DNA from: Hygrophila difformis | Lineage: Eukaryota > Streptophyta > Magnoliopsida > Lamiales > Acanthaceae | NCBI GenBank assembly: GCA_030278955.1 | Contig: JAOANR010000013.1 | Location: 44,614,191 to 44,678,190, forward strand | Reading direction: 5' to 3' | DNA: 64,000 nucleotides | Shown: positions 13,501-28,910 of the stretch, in pieces | Numbering within the stretch: the first letter of the stretch is position 1 | Layout of the letters: every line of letters begins with the position of its first letter | Translations under genes and position numbers: made by a program | Notes under the pieces: generated by a model | Database searches by the model: none | Seen by the model: the letters and a program-made list of their open reading frames with translations, nothing else | Told to the model about the DNA's origin: nothing

Positions 13501-14278
13501 TTCCTTGGGAGCAAGCAACACATATATAATCATTATGTTGCAGCAATTTTTGTCCCTTTAATGAATGGCCATGACTATTTGTAATAATTCGCCTCATCAT
13601 TGTAGAGCCGGGATGGCCTAGGCGATCATGCCATATCATATATTCATCAGTAAACCTATGGCTTCCAATAGACCTCTGGCCTATTTTGGGATGATATATA
13701 TTAGTGGGCCTCTGGCCATTAATAAACCTCTGGTTTATTTGGGGAATATTAGACATGTGGTCTAAGTGATAATTTTCAATTGTATTTATCTTTGAAAAAT
13801 ACAATCCAGAAGACAGAGCTGGTAATTTTTCCAATATATATTTCTTACCATGTGTGGTATTTGTAATTAATAAATATTCGGCATTCTCTGAAGTCGATGT
13901 CTCGAGATGATACCCATTTTCTCGGATATCTTTAAAACTTAATAAATTTCTTCGAGACTTGGGAGATAGGAGTGCATTTTTCACAATTAATTTTGTTCCC
14001 TCTGGGAAAATAAGGTTAGCTGTGCCAATTCCTTGTATAATATTTGCACTACCACATATTGTGTTTATGCTTGTATCTCCCATTTTTAAATTGGAAAAAT
14101 ACCTTATGTCTTTTAGTATCGTGTGCGTTGAAGCACTATCAATAAGACATATATTATCACTTTTATAATTCCCCATTTTGCTGTAATTAAAACAAGATAT
14201 AATTAATATTAAAACAAGATTAAATATAAGTGAAACCACACAATGCATAATAATATAGCAGAAAATAAAAAAATTCAA
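10598..14278 (-). CDS. Copia-1 pol polyprotein (protease, integrase, RT, RNase H)
   Basis: Uninterrupted frame of up to 1226 codons. In order: an aspartic-protease-like site LIDSAST (Asp-Ser-Ala), the integrase zinc region (HDRLGHPG..CVAC), the integrase core with QGDICGP and LDNAGEY, reverse transcriptase with LYGLKQ and the catalytic YVDD, then RNase H with GFADAGY, EILAIHEA, YEDNAA and a C-terminal LADLFTKALP. The first ~34 residues are hydrophobic and unlike the family; the more likely functional start is the methionine of MGNYKSDN. Just upstream of it is a pyrimidine-rich TTTTAATTACAG, resembling a splice acceptor. No stop or frameshift is visible, so the enzymes could still work. Gag is missing and would have to come from another element. 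Confidence 0.93.
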   Translation of the reverse strand: MNFFIFCYIIMHCVVSLIFNLVLILIISCFNYSKMGNYKSDNICLIDSASTHTILKDIRYFSNLKMGDTSINTICGSANIIQGIGTANLIFPEGTKLIVKNALLSPKSRRNLLSFKDIRENGYHLETSTSENAEYLLITNTTHGKKYILEKLPALSSGLYFSKINTIENYHLDHMSNIPQINQRFINGQRPTNIYHPKIGQRSIGSHRFTDEYMIWHDRLGHPGSTMMRRIITNSHGHSLKGQKLLQHNDYICVACSQGKLISKHSPTKMGTESPSFLERIQGDICGPIDPPCGPFKYFMVLIDASTRWSNVSLLSSRNHAFAKLLAQIIKLRAQFPDYTIKNIRLDNAGEYSSQRFDEYCVSIGITVEHPVAHVHTQNGLAESLIKRLQLIARPLLMRSGLPLTAWGHAILHAAKLVRLRPTHYHEYSPIQLTFGHEPNISHLRIFGCAVYVPIAPPQRTKMGPQRRLGIYVGYESPSIIRYLEPLTGDLFTAKFKDCHFDESHFPTLGGDRNQPKKEKEINWKTPLDFFDPRTNDCELEVQRIVHLQSIANQLPDALCDSKRVTKSLIPAANVPIKINVPEGPITSAKDESTARLKRGRPPGSKDKNPRKKRGSQIIESDKITENIPEEKEALEEQVAPEENELENNEISINFVTSRNVWNRDAIIIDNVFSYHIALDIINDDEDHEPNSVDECRKRKDWPKWKDAIQSELDSLARRNVFGPIVKTPENIKPVGYRWVFVRKRNDKNEIVRYKARLVAQGFSQRPGFDYDETYSPVMDGITFRYLISLAVHQNLEMRLMDVITAYLYGNLDTDIYMKVPEGLKMSETYESNPRHMYSIKLQKSLYGLKQSGRMWYNRLSESLIQEGYTNDPICPCIFIKKNGQGFVIIAVYVDDLNLIGTPEELQKAIEYLKKEFEIKDFGKTKSCLGLQIEYLNNGTFVHQTAYTQRVLKRFYMDKAHPLSTPMVVRSLDIKKDPFRPQEEDEQILGPEVPYLSAIGALMYLANCTRPDISFAVNLLARFSSSPTRRHWNGIKHIFRYLQGTIDLGLFYPNDSRHEIIGFADAGYLSDPHKAKSQTGYVFTCGGTAISWRSMKQTLTATSSNHAEILAIHEASRECVWLRSLMHHILKNCGIATEEKIPPTILYEDNAACIAQLKGGYIKGDRTKHISPKFFFTHDLQKNGEIDVQQIRSADNLADLFTKALPTATFEKLVRSIGMRQLKNFN

Positions 14279-14881
14279 AGCGTAATAAAAACAATATAAT
14301 AAAATGTAATGCAGTATTTAAATAATATTGTATCATTGAAGAAATTTGTATATCTTTCGATGATATATTTAGCATATCAATAATGACCTTTTGTAATATT
14401 TATATTGTCGTACTTTAGCAAGGTTTATTTCAACCTTTATTTGCTTTATTGTATCAATAATTCTCGGTAACTAGTACCAATTCATTAGTCGTACGACAAA
14501 TTATGGGACTATGTCCTCCTGCCATATTGATAGCATTTTTCTTCAATTGCTTCGCCTTTTAGAGGCATAATTTCTGGCAATTATTTTGCCATTTAAGAAT
14601 CTGACTCTGTCAGTACACACCAAACTAAAGACCCACGAAATCTGTTGGTATAACCGAACTAAGATTTATGGACTCTGTTGGTATTAATGTCATTTTTATT
14701 AATATATTGTCACATATCTCAATCGTGACATTATTCTGAACATGACTGATTTATATCATTTACAGACTTATAGTCTTGCAGTCATTATGATGCCTCGCAT
14801 TTGGGATTTCAACCAAAAATCTTTATTTTATCAAAGAGCTGCCATTTGCCCCCACATTAAGGGAACTGTCACTATCTCTTA
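14279..14881. other. Copia-1 non-coding internal region
   Basis: About 600 bp between the gag remnant and pol where a Copia element normally encodes the rest of Gag. No reading frame or zinc-knuckle coding is visible on either strand. It may be unrelated filler or heavily decayed sequence. Confidence 0.6.
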
Positions 14882-15140
14882 TCAAAAATAAGAATTGGCA
14901 AAATGCTTATTTCCCATATATAGACCAATATGATCTTTTGACCGTTTTGTTTTTCTAGGTCTTGGCCTGTGGCCGTATTTTTTTTTTCTGCGGTCTAGGC
15001 CTGTGGCCGTATTTTCTTTTATAATGGTCTTTTCTAGACCCATTGTTTCCAAATAAATCTTAATATCCATATTTCAAGATAAATAATTAATCCCCGGATC
15101 TTTCCAACGACATAGATTCCTGTTTTGAAAAATTAGTCAT
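14882..15140 (-). pseudogene. Copia-1 gag N-terminal remnant
   Basis: From an ATG at 15140, the minus strand resembles the start of a Copia Gag (a NYLS..MDIKIYLETMGLEKTI-like segment). It is interrupted by a frameshift and a TGA within the first 30 codons. After about 30 recognisable residues it runs into a basic stretch made from a 22-nt direct repeat and stops at 14882. The main Gag body and zinc knuckle are absent. The match is by eye. Confidence 0.65.
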
Positions 15141-15298
15141 AACTGATATTGAAAATAGTTGTAATATATTACCTCAAGTGATTTTCTTCTGGATTTGAAA
15201 AATTTTGGCAGAACCCCGGTATGAATCAAATTTACAACAGAACTCCAACAAAACCTTGGTAGAATTGGCAAACTCTAATAGAGCTCGTGCTGATAACG

Positions 15299-15692
15299 TG
15301 TTATAGAAATAACTATATTTATTTATGTATGTGTATAATAAAATGGTATATGGCTTATTAGCTTGTGTTTATAGTGGAAGTGTTGTAATGGAAATTGGGA
15401 TTAAATGGTGAAAGAAATGAAGTTTAAAGGTGGGATAATAAAATGGATAAAGTGTAACAATTATGGCATGAGATGAAACAAGTATTAAGCTTGCATAAAA
15501 TTTTTCTCTCTTTTCTCAATACATTACATAGGCTATTTATAAACTTTTTTATCCTCTCACTATTTACTAACCTCATAATCAAGGCATATGCATTTCAAGA
15601 CTTTCACATGTCTAACCTTATGATCAAGGCATGAACATGAATATTCACATGTTGAACACTAGACATTCACAATCTTGTTTACATGCATAACA
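15299..15692 (-). repeat. Copia-1 5' LTR (right)
   Basis: 394 bp, the promoter-side LTR of the minus-strand element. Its outer end lies only ~80 bp from the first site II motif of the MIRO promoter. Confidence 0.95.
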
Positions 15693-15773
15693 ATAATGGA
15701 ACTATGGAAGTGATATTTTGATTTTTGAGAGAAAACTTCTGTTTTCTTGTTCTTAAAAATGCTGCATAGATTT

Positions 15774-15874
15774 GGCCCATAAAGTAAAAGGCCCCAAATA
15801 AAAGTATATTGGGCTAAATATTTTTGGGCTAAACCATCCATATGGCCCAATAGCAACAAATTAATCTAAGCCCA
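15774..15874. promoter_or_regulatory. Cluster of five TGGGCY (site II) motifs upstream of MIRO
   Basis: TGGGCC/T or its complement occurs at 15774-15779, 15810-15815, 15825-15830, 15844-15849 and 15869-15874. Site II elements are bound by TCP factors and are enriched upstream of plant nuclear genes for mitochondrial and ribosomal proteins. Their place just before the presumed MIRO transcript start (around 15900) fits that role. Function is inferred. Confidence 0.6.
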
Positions 15875-16262
15875 ATCTTACTCGAGAGCTTTACTCCGAG
15901 AATCAGTATGCTCTCTTACCCTCTCTAAACCCTTAGCAGTGAAAATTCTGAAGGAAATCAATTCGTTTGCAGAGAACGAACCCTTGCCCGTTTCTGCACC
16001 CTTGGTTGCATCCTCTCCCGCAAACCGCAAGGTATTTCATATATTCGTGTGTGAAATGTATTCTAAGTGGATCATTTACTGGATTGATTCCATGGGTTTT
16101 AGTTGTTTAATCCTATTAATTTGGTTCCATGAACGGTTTGAATTTAATCCAGCTGTTATGTTATTTATACCAGCTTTTAAGTTTACATTTTGTGTGTAAT
16201 TATGCACGGATGCGTGTTTTCTTGGTTTTTATTGGATTCAGAGATTCAGTGGTGGGTTGTGA

Positions 16263-23307
<7,045 letters not shown>

Positions 23308-24370
23308 GAAGGAACCCCCCGGATTCCAATGCCCTATCCCATCCATAGGCCTGTACTTCTCTTCATTTCATTTCTTTGCTGAGTGATTGATACGGTATGC
23401 TCGCGTATGGATGCATATATTGTGTGAAACAGGCTCCCTTTTTTTCTCCCTGATAACACAATGTGTAATGTTGTCCCAACCCCTCCCCTGTTTGTGAATT
23501 TTCCTTGATTGCTTTGCAATTGGACTAACAGAGGGTATAAATTTTGTTGTCATTCATTCATCCTAATCAAGCTCTTCACTTTACCGGGTTGATCTCACCC
23601 GTCTCCAAAATTTCTTGATCCTCAAACTAAAAACTTTTTGTTCAAACCCTTCTACCTAAAAACTATTGATTTTAACCCAATTTGGAGGACGGTTTGGATT
23701 GGGTGCTGATATTATTTTGTTTGAGTCGCATAACATTTTCTTAGTTCACAAATAAATTGTCCTTTTATTATTTGTGAAATAATTGTCCTTTATAAGATTT
23801 GAATGCAAAATAAAATGTGCATAAGTTTAAGGGTTGTACAAGGTACACAAGTAAATCAGGCTGCTAAGCTCGACATATATAGCCCTGAAGTCTGAACCCA
23901 CTTCCAATATTGTCAAAGAATTCCGTTAGACTATGGTCATGACCCAATCCAACCCTAACCTTTCAATATAATATTAATTTCTCTCTCCTCCACCTACACA
24001 ACCCACAACCAAATTAAATTTCTACTACTATCAATAACCTAACTCAATTCTAATTTAATTTAATTTTACCTTCTTTTTTAAATACATATTGTTTTTTTGT
24101 TTTCTAAAAAAATGATCTTTGGCAAAACTTGTGACATCAAACTTATTTATGCATATTCATAATTATTGGGTATCAAATCCTTGTTTTATATGTACATTCA
24201 TAATTATTTTTATACTAAAATTATATACTGCTTAATTTTATTTAATGGTAAATAAAATTTAAAAACTAGATTATAAATAAACCCTTAACCTTATAGTAAA
24301 TATTAAAATTAATAGTATAAATGAAAAATAATATAATAAAAATTAATAGAAATCAATATTTATTTATCAC
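23308..24370. other. MIRO 3' flank and AT-rich intergenic DNA
   Basis: Begins with the MIRO 3' UTR. No further gene, repeat or recognised element is evident on either strand. Confidence 0.5.
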
Positions 24371-24406
24371 CCAATCATATAATGTCACTTGACATTATAT
24401 GATTGG
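24371..24406. repeat. Perfect 17-bp palindromic hairpin
   Basis: Arms CCAATCATATAATGTCA (24371-24387) and its exact reverse complement (24390-24406), separated by two bases. It could be the remains of a foldback element or a transcription-independent palindrome. No gene overlaps it. Confidence 0.85.
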
Positions 24407-24520
24407 AAGCCCTTCCATTACCTTGAGATTGTCTATCCAACCTAAGTCATGGAAGGTCATGGCCTTTTAATTATTTTGACATTATTAATATTATTATTAT
24501 TATTTTTTGTTTTTTTTTGT

Positions 24521-24552
24521 GATGACCCCCAAGTCCCCACTTGGGGGTCATC
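24521..24552. repeat. Perfect 14-bp hairpin with CCCC loop
   Basis: Arms GATGACCCCCAAGT (24521-24534) and the exact reverse complement (24539-24552) around a four-base loop. It is much more GC-rich than its surroundings and lies 115 bp after the preceding palindrome. Confidence 0.85.
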
Positions 24553-24854
24553 AATTATCATAGTCTTAGGATGCGATTGATGATTTTGACTTAATGTACT
24601 GCGGTCAATCACAACCATTAAATCACTTTATAAATTGATGGTTGAGATTAACTTAAAGGTTAAAATAGTAAATTTGCTATATTTAGTTTTATTAACAAAC
24701 AATCGTTCAATTCTGTATGCTCTTCAACTCTACTTTTTTTTCTACGCATTTCAATACGTTCAATCGATCTTACTTTACACTCCAATTTGCTTATTTATGA
24801 AGCTATATAATATACATATTTGTTTATGAAAACGTACATCAAATGTTTTTATGT

Positions 24855-25427
24855 TGAGTCGCTGAATTGTTGATGAGAATGTCGCTGAATTGTTCATGGA
24901 AAAAACGCTGAATTGTTCTTGGTATCGTCGCTGAATTGTTCCTAGTGGCATCGCTAAATTATTCTTGAAAATTTTAGCATTCATGAAAACGTCGTTGAAT
25001 TATTTTTTGGTGGCATCGCTGAAATGTATATGTTAGCATCGCTGAATTCTTCCTAGTTGTGTCGCTGAATTCCTTTAGGTAAGGTCACTGAAATATTTTT
25101 TTGTAGCATCATTGAATTATTTTTTGTAACATCGCTGAATTGTATAAGGTAGCATCGCTGAATTCTTCTTGTTATTTTCGCTGAATTCATCTGAGAGTAG
25201 TCGATGAATTCCTTTAAGTGGGGTCGCTGAAATATTTATTGGTTACATCACTTAATTATTTTTGGTAACATCGCTGAATGATATTTGGTAGTATCGCTGA
25301 ATTCTACGAGATAGTATCGCTGAATTCTTCAAAGTGGTGTCGCTGAATTCTTCAATGTTGGGCCTCTGAAAATATTTTTGAGAGCATCACATAATTATTT
25401 TTGGTTGCATCGCTGAAATTATATACG
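24855..25427 (+). repeat. Minisatellite, ~24 units of 23 bp with higher-order periodicity
   Basis: A diverged tandem array whose unit is anchored by (G/A)TCGCTGAATT followed by a variable T-rich half. I count 24 units, nearly all 22-24 bp. Units 10-15, 16-21 and 22-24 repeat the same order of variants (for example the GCTGAAATATTT type followed by the CACTTAATTATT type), giving a super-period of about 139 bp. Stop codons occur in every frame, so it is not coding. Confidence 0.88.
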
Positions 25428-26406
25428 TAATAAATTTGTTCCCTCTTTAATAAGGATTGTTGATCGTAGATATAGATTACCAAATATTTGATATGATTTA
25501 CCAAATATTAGATTGATAACATACTAAATATAGAATTATATATTCCTCCGTCAAGAGTGAAGTTTGGCTTTATGACAATTATACCCTTTTGCATTTAGAA
25601 CCCTTGGATTTTAATTGGACGCTCAAGATCTTCGCCTTGATGTTCTGTGAGATTGGGCCAATCGCACCTTAACCGATCCCACTTTCAAACTACTTTTAAG
25701 TTTTAACCATTGAATTCTTTGTAATGTCAGCACCTGATTTGTCGGCCTGAAGATGATGATGATGGGCCATTACTTCCTGGTACAATAGTTGTTCCAAATT
25801 TGTGGATTTGAAATAATGTGGATGCCCCTCTCTTATCATGAATCTGATTTATTGCTGGAAGAATTCGTCTGTGTGTTTACTTAAAAGAGAAGTTGTTGCT
25901 AGTATATTATATATTATAGTAATAAAGATGGATGTGCATAACAAGGTGAATAAAGAGAAGGACCTGTGGTCTGTGGATAGATGAAAAGAAAGATTAGCTA
26001 AAATTTGAACTTACAAGTATATAAAATTATAAAATTAAAAGTATTAACCAATTTAAGAATTCCAATCCCTTGCTTCCATTTATTGCTAGTTGTAACGAAA
26101 CATTCGTAATTTATTTAATTTTTAACTCATGGATCATTGCAGTAAGTTAGCATTTTGCGTGTGGAAATGGAATCATTTGAATAAACTTATCACTTATGGG
26201 TGACAACAAATTCCAAGTTGTGATTCCAGCTTTTAATTCCTTTTTCAATTTTCCTTATCCTTCTGTTTCTGAACCCTTTTTGCTCAAAACTCACATTACC
26301 TAAACTATGTAAACGATTTTTTGTTCCATTTCTTTTACATTCGCTGCAAGAAAATTACAATAATAGCAAAGCTTGTTAAAGATGGTGGAACAAAGATAGA
26401 TAATGG
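25428..26406. other. Intergenic, no gene seen
   Basis: AT-rich sequence after the minisatellite. No open frame with protein-like content and no identified element. Confidence 0.5.
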
Positions 26407-26522
26407 GGATGTTTGGGAGCCGCCGGATCCGCTAGCGGATAGCGGATTCGGAGAGAGAATTGTCTCACAATCTGCTCCCAAATCTGCTATCTGCTAGCAA
26501 ATCTGCTGACTCCCAAACATCC
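26407..26522. mobile_element. Small MITE with GGATGTTTGGGAG ends
   Basis: A 116-bp segment with perfect 13-bp inverted ends (GGATGTTTGGGAG at 26407-26419, complement at 26510-26522). The interior contains repeated AGCGGAT/ATCTGCT words. I could not fix a target duplication, so the superfamily is open. Confidence 0.6.
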
Positions 26523-26801
26523 ACAATCTCTATTTGCCAACTTTTGATTTTTTATTTTATTTTTTTTTCCGGAAAGCATATACAGATTAAAAAATTAGTA
26601 GTAGGAATCCATTTCACACAATGTTAATTATTCTTGAAAATAATCTGCGTGTATTATAATTATCCAAGCGAAAAAAAAAAAAAACTTATCCAAGCGAAAA
26701 ATTAATTGATAAAATTTGGGAATATGTCAACCAATGGGCAGCCTCCACGTTTGAAGTACGTGTAAGCGGTTAATATGACAGTTAAAAGTAATAATAAAAA
26801 T

Positions 26802-28025
26802 GGAAAAAATGATAAATAGGTCCTTTTTCTTTTCAAAAAATTCAAATCAGTCATTTTTCTATTTTATTACCAAAACAGTCCTCTAAAAATGCTAATTATG
26901 TTCAAATCAGTCCTTTTTTCACTAATTATATTCTAATTGCTGACGTGGCAAGGGTTTTAATTTAAACCTGACACGTGTGCATAATATTAGTCCTTTTTCT
27001 TTTATCTTTTGACAATTCAGTCCTAAACTTTTATTTTGTTCTATTTAGTCCTCTACCCCAATCACTCATTTTTATATTAATTGGCCTCAAACCTTTCAAA
27101 TTATTTCATTTTAGGCCCAGAACCTTAAATTTTTTATTATTACTAATACATTTATCAAATAAATGCCCAACATACTTCCGTAAATAAAATTAAATACCAA
27201 ACCTCATACATTGGGTTTGACCGCCTTGTTACCGGGTCTTCGAAGTTCCGAATTTTACGGACTCTCTCTAACCACCCGACCGTAACGATGGTTCATTGGT
27301 TCTGGTTTCCTTCAGCAACAATCAGCACAATCATACTTTGTGGACAATAAAATTCAGGCTATTTTTTTAATATTTTTAATAATAATAATATTTCAATAAA
27401 ACCAAGGCTTCCTGTATCCATAACCTTCCAAAAATTCAAGTTAAATCATTTACTCAAATATTGCTACATCCTAAGGTAGGACACAGTAAGATTCTGTTGA
27501 TTGTTACTGAAGGTAACCAAAACCAATGAACAATCGGTTGTGGTCGAGTGGTTATTAGAGAGAGTCCGTAAAATTCCGGTACTTGAAAGACCCGATAACA
27601 AAGCAGTCGAACCCAATATATGAGGTTTGGTGTTTAATTTTATTTATGGAAGTATGTTGTGCATTTATTTGATAAATGGATTAGTAATAATAAAAAATTT
27701 AAGGTTCTGGGCCTAAAATGAAATAATTTGAAAGGTTTGAGGCCAATTAATATAAAAATGAGTGATTGGGGTAGATGACTAAATAGGACAAAATAAAAGT
27801 TTAGGACTGAATCGGCAAAAGATAAAAGAAAAAGGACTAATATTATGCACACGTGTCAGGTTTAAATTAAAACCCTTGCCACGTCAGCAATTAGAATATA
27901 ATTAGTGAAAAAATGACTGATTTGAACATAATTAGCATTTGTAGAGGACTGTTTTGGTAATAAAATAGAAAAATGACTGATTTGAATTTTTTGAAAAGAA
28001 AAAGGACCTATTTATCCCTTTTTCC
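26802..28025. mobile_element. Mutator-like foldback MITE, copy A
   Basis: 1224 bp flanked by an exact 10-bp duplication TAATAAAAAT (26792-26801 and 28026-28035). The ends are inverted (GGAAAAA..GATAAATAGG) and the arms extend about 550 bp each (about 26802-27355 and 27475-28025), leaving a ~120-bp unique centre. Very long inverted repeats plus a 9-10-bp duplication point to the Mutator superfamily. No transposase is present. Open 70-codon frames occur in the arms, but they follow simple AT-rich sequence. A second copy lies at 33731-34959 in the same orientation. Confidence 0.85.
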
Positions 28026-28035
28026 TAATAAAAAT

Positions 28036-28608
28036 ACTAGTATAAAATATAAAAATATAAAAAAGAGAAAAATAAAAATAAACACTAAAGAAAAGAAGAG
28101 TAAGCAGTTGACACCTAACGACAGCGACAGCACAACACCAAAATTATTCTTCCCTATATCTTAATGATTTAAATATTTTTAATATGGACTAAAACCCTTT
28201 TGCTAATTGCTCATAATACTTTCAATCTCTGTGATTTTCTCCACGCTATTCTCAATTCTCAACCTTTTTTTTTTGAACTGAAATGATTGTCGGGAGCATT
28301 TTTAAAACTATTTCTGAAATTAACTAATATTGTTTGTTAAGAAATTTATTTCTGTTAAGTGAAAGAGACATATTCCTTACATTCCCGTTTGAATTGAAAT
28401 AAAAATTAAGTATTAGTATGATTACCTGTTCTACTAGTACTAGTAGTTAACCAATGATGAATGATCCTAATTAAATACTCCACCCGTTCATAAATAGTTG
28501 TCTCTTTCAACTCAATTTCAGTAACTAATGTTAGCATTAGTTAACTCATAAATTTACATTTTTACTTACTTTTCAACTAAATTCACTCTTAATAAATGTC
28601 ATCAAATA
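28036..28608. other. Intergenic, possible MITE fragments
   Basis: No gene. An ACTCCACCCGTTCATAAATA motif near 28479 resembles a Stowaway-type left end, but I could not pair it with a right end. Confidence 0.4.
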
Positions 28609-28736
28609 CTCCCCGTCCCAGGTAACATGTCTTGTTTGACTTTTTGACACTGTTCATTATTCAGTTTTGACTCAATATTATTGTAAGTATATATTTGGAA
28701 AAAATTAATCGAGTTAGGTCTTGTTAGAATCGTATG
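28609..28736. mobile_element. MITE, CTTCCTCCGT family, left part (split by Copia-2)
   Basis: Begins CTCCCCGTCCCA after TA and runs into the family core (GGTCTTGTTAGAATCGT), where Copia-2 inserted. The rest appears at 33367-33392 and 33652-33700, itself split by another MITE at 33393-33651, and ends near GAGACAGAGGAAC followed by TA. Confidence 0.65.
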
Positions 28737-28910
28737 TGTGAATAATGGAATAGGATTCACCTTACTAGTGGTGATCCTCAAGACTTGTATTTATAAAGAG
28801 TATGTTACAATGTATAACAACTTCCCATAACAAGAGGGAAAACAAATCAATAAATCCCTAATTACAAGTCTAAGTAAATGGAAAAGATATGCTATCTATT
28901 TCCCTTATTA
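28737..28910 (-). repeat. Copia-2 3' LTR (left)
   Basis: 174 bp, about three mismatches to the right copy, adjoining the polypurine tract. Confidence 0.92.

Larger units (their letters stand above)
10067..15692 (-). mobile_element. Copia-1: complete LTR retrotransposon, gag-defective
   Basis: A 5626-bp element reading leftward. Both 394-bp LTRs begin TGTTATAG and end ATAACA on the plus strand, and a 5-bp target duplication ATAAT flanks them (10062-10066 and 15693-15697). The polypurine tract (AAGGGGGAG on the minus strand) abuts the left LTR at 10461-10470. The primer-binding site next to the right LTR is atypical and contains TATCAG. I count two differences between the LTRs, so insertion is recent. 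Internally it has one long intact pol frame and only a remnant of gag. It lies between the divergent apyrase and MIRO genes. Confidence 0.95.

Noticed and set aside
15280..15298. Canonical tRNA-Met primer-binding site for Copia-1
   Set aside because: Only TATCAG matches next to the LTR; the rest differs, so I call the site atypical rather than assign a tRNA.
15939..16199. An upstream open frame before MIRO as an N-terminal extension
   Set aside because: It lacks an ATG at its start and crosses a likely 5'-UTR donor (AAG/GTATTT near 16031). The MIRO start at 16263 fits the family.
24855..25427. CRISPR-like array
   Set aside because: The 23-bp units are contiguous and diverged with no unique spacers of constant size, and the host is a plant. 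It is a minisatellite.
26975..27187. A 70-codon open frame that recurs, nearly identical, in all four arms of the two Mutator-like elements
   Set aside because: The repeats are copies of the same AT-rich inverted arms, the peptide is a low-complexity Leu/Phe string, and no start context or homology supports translation.
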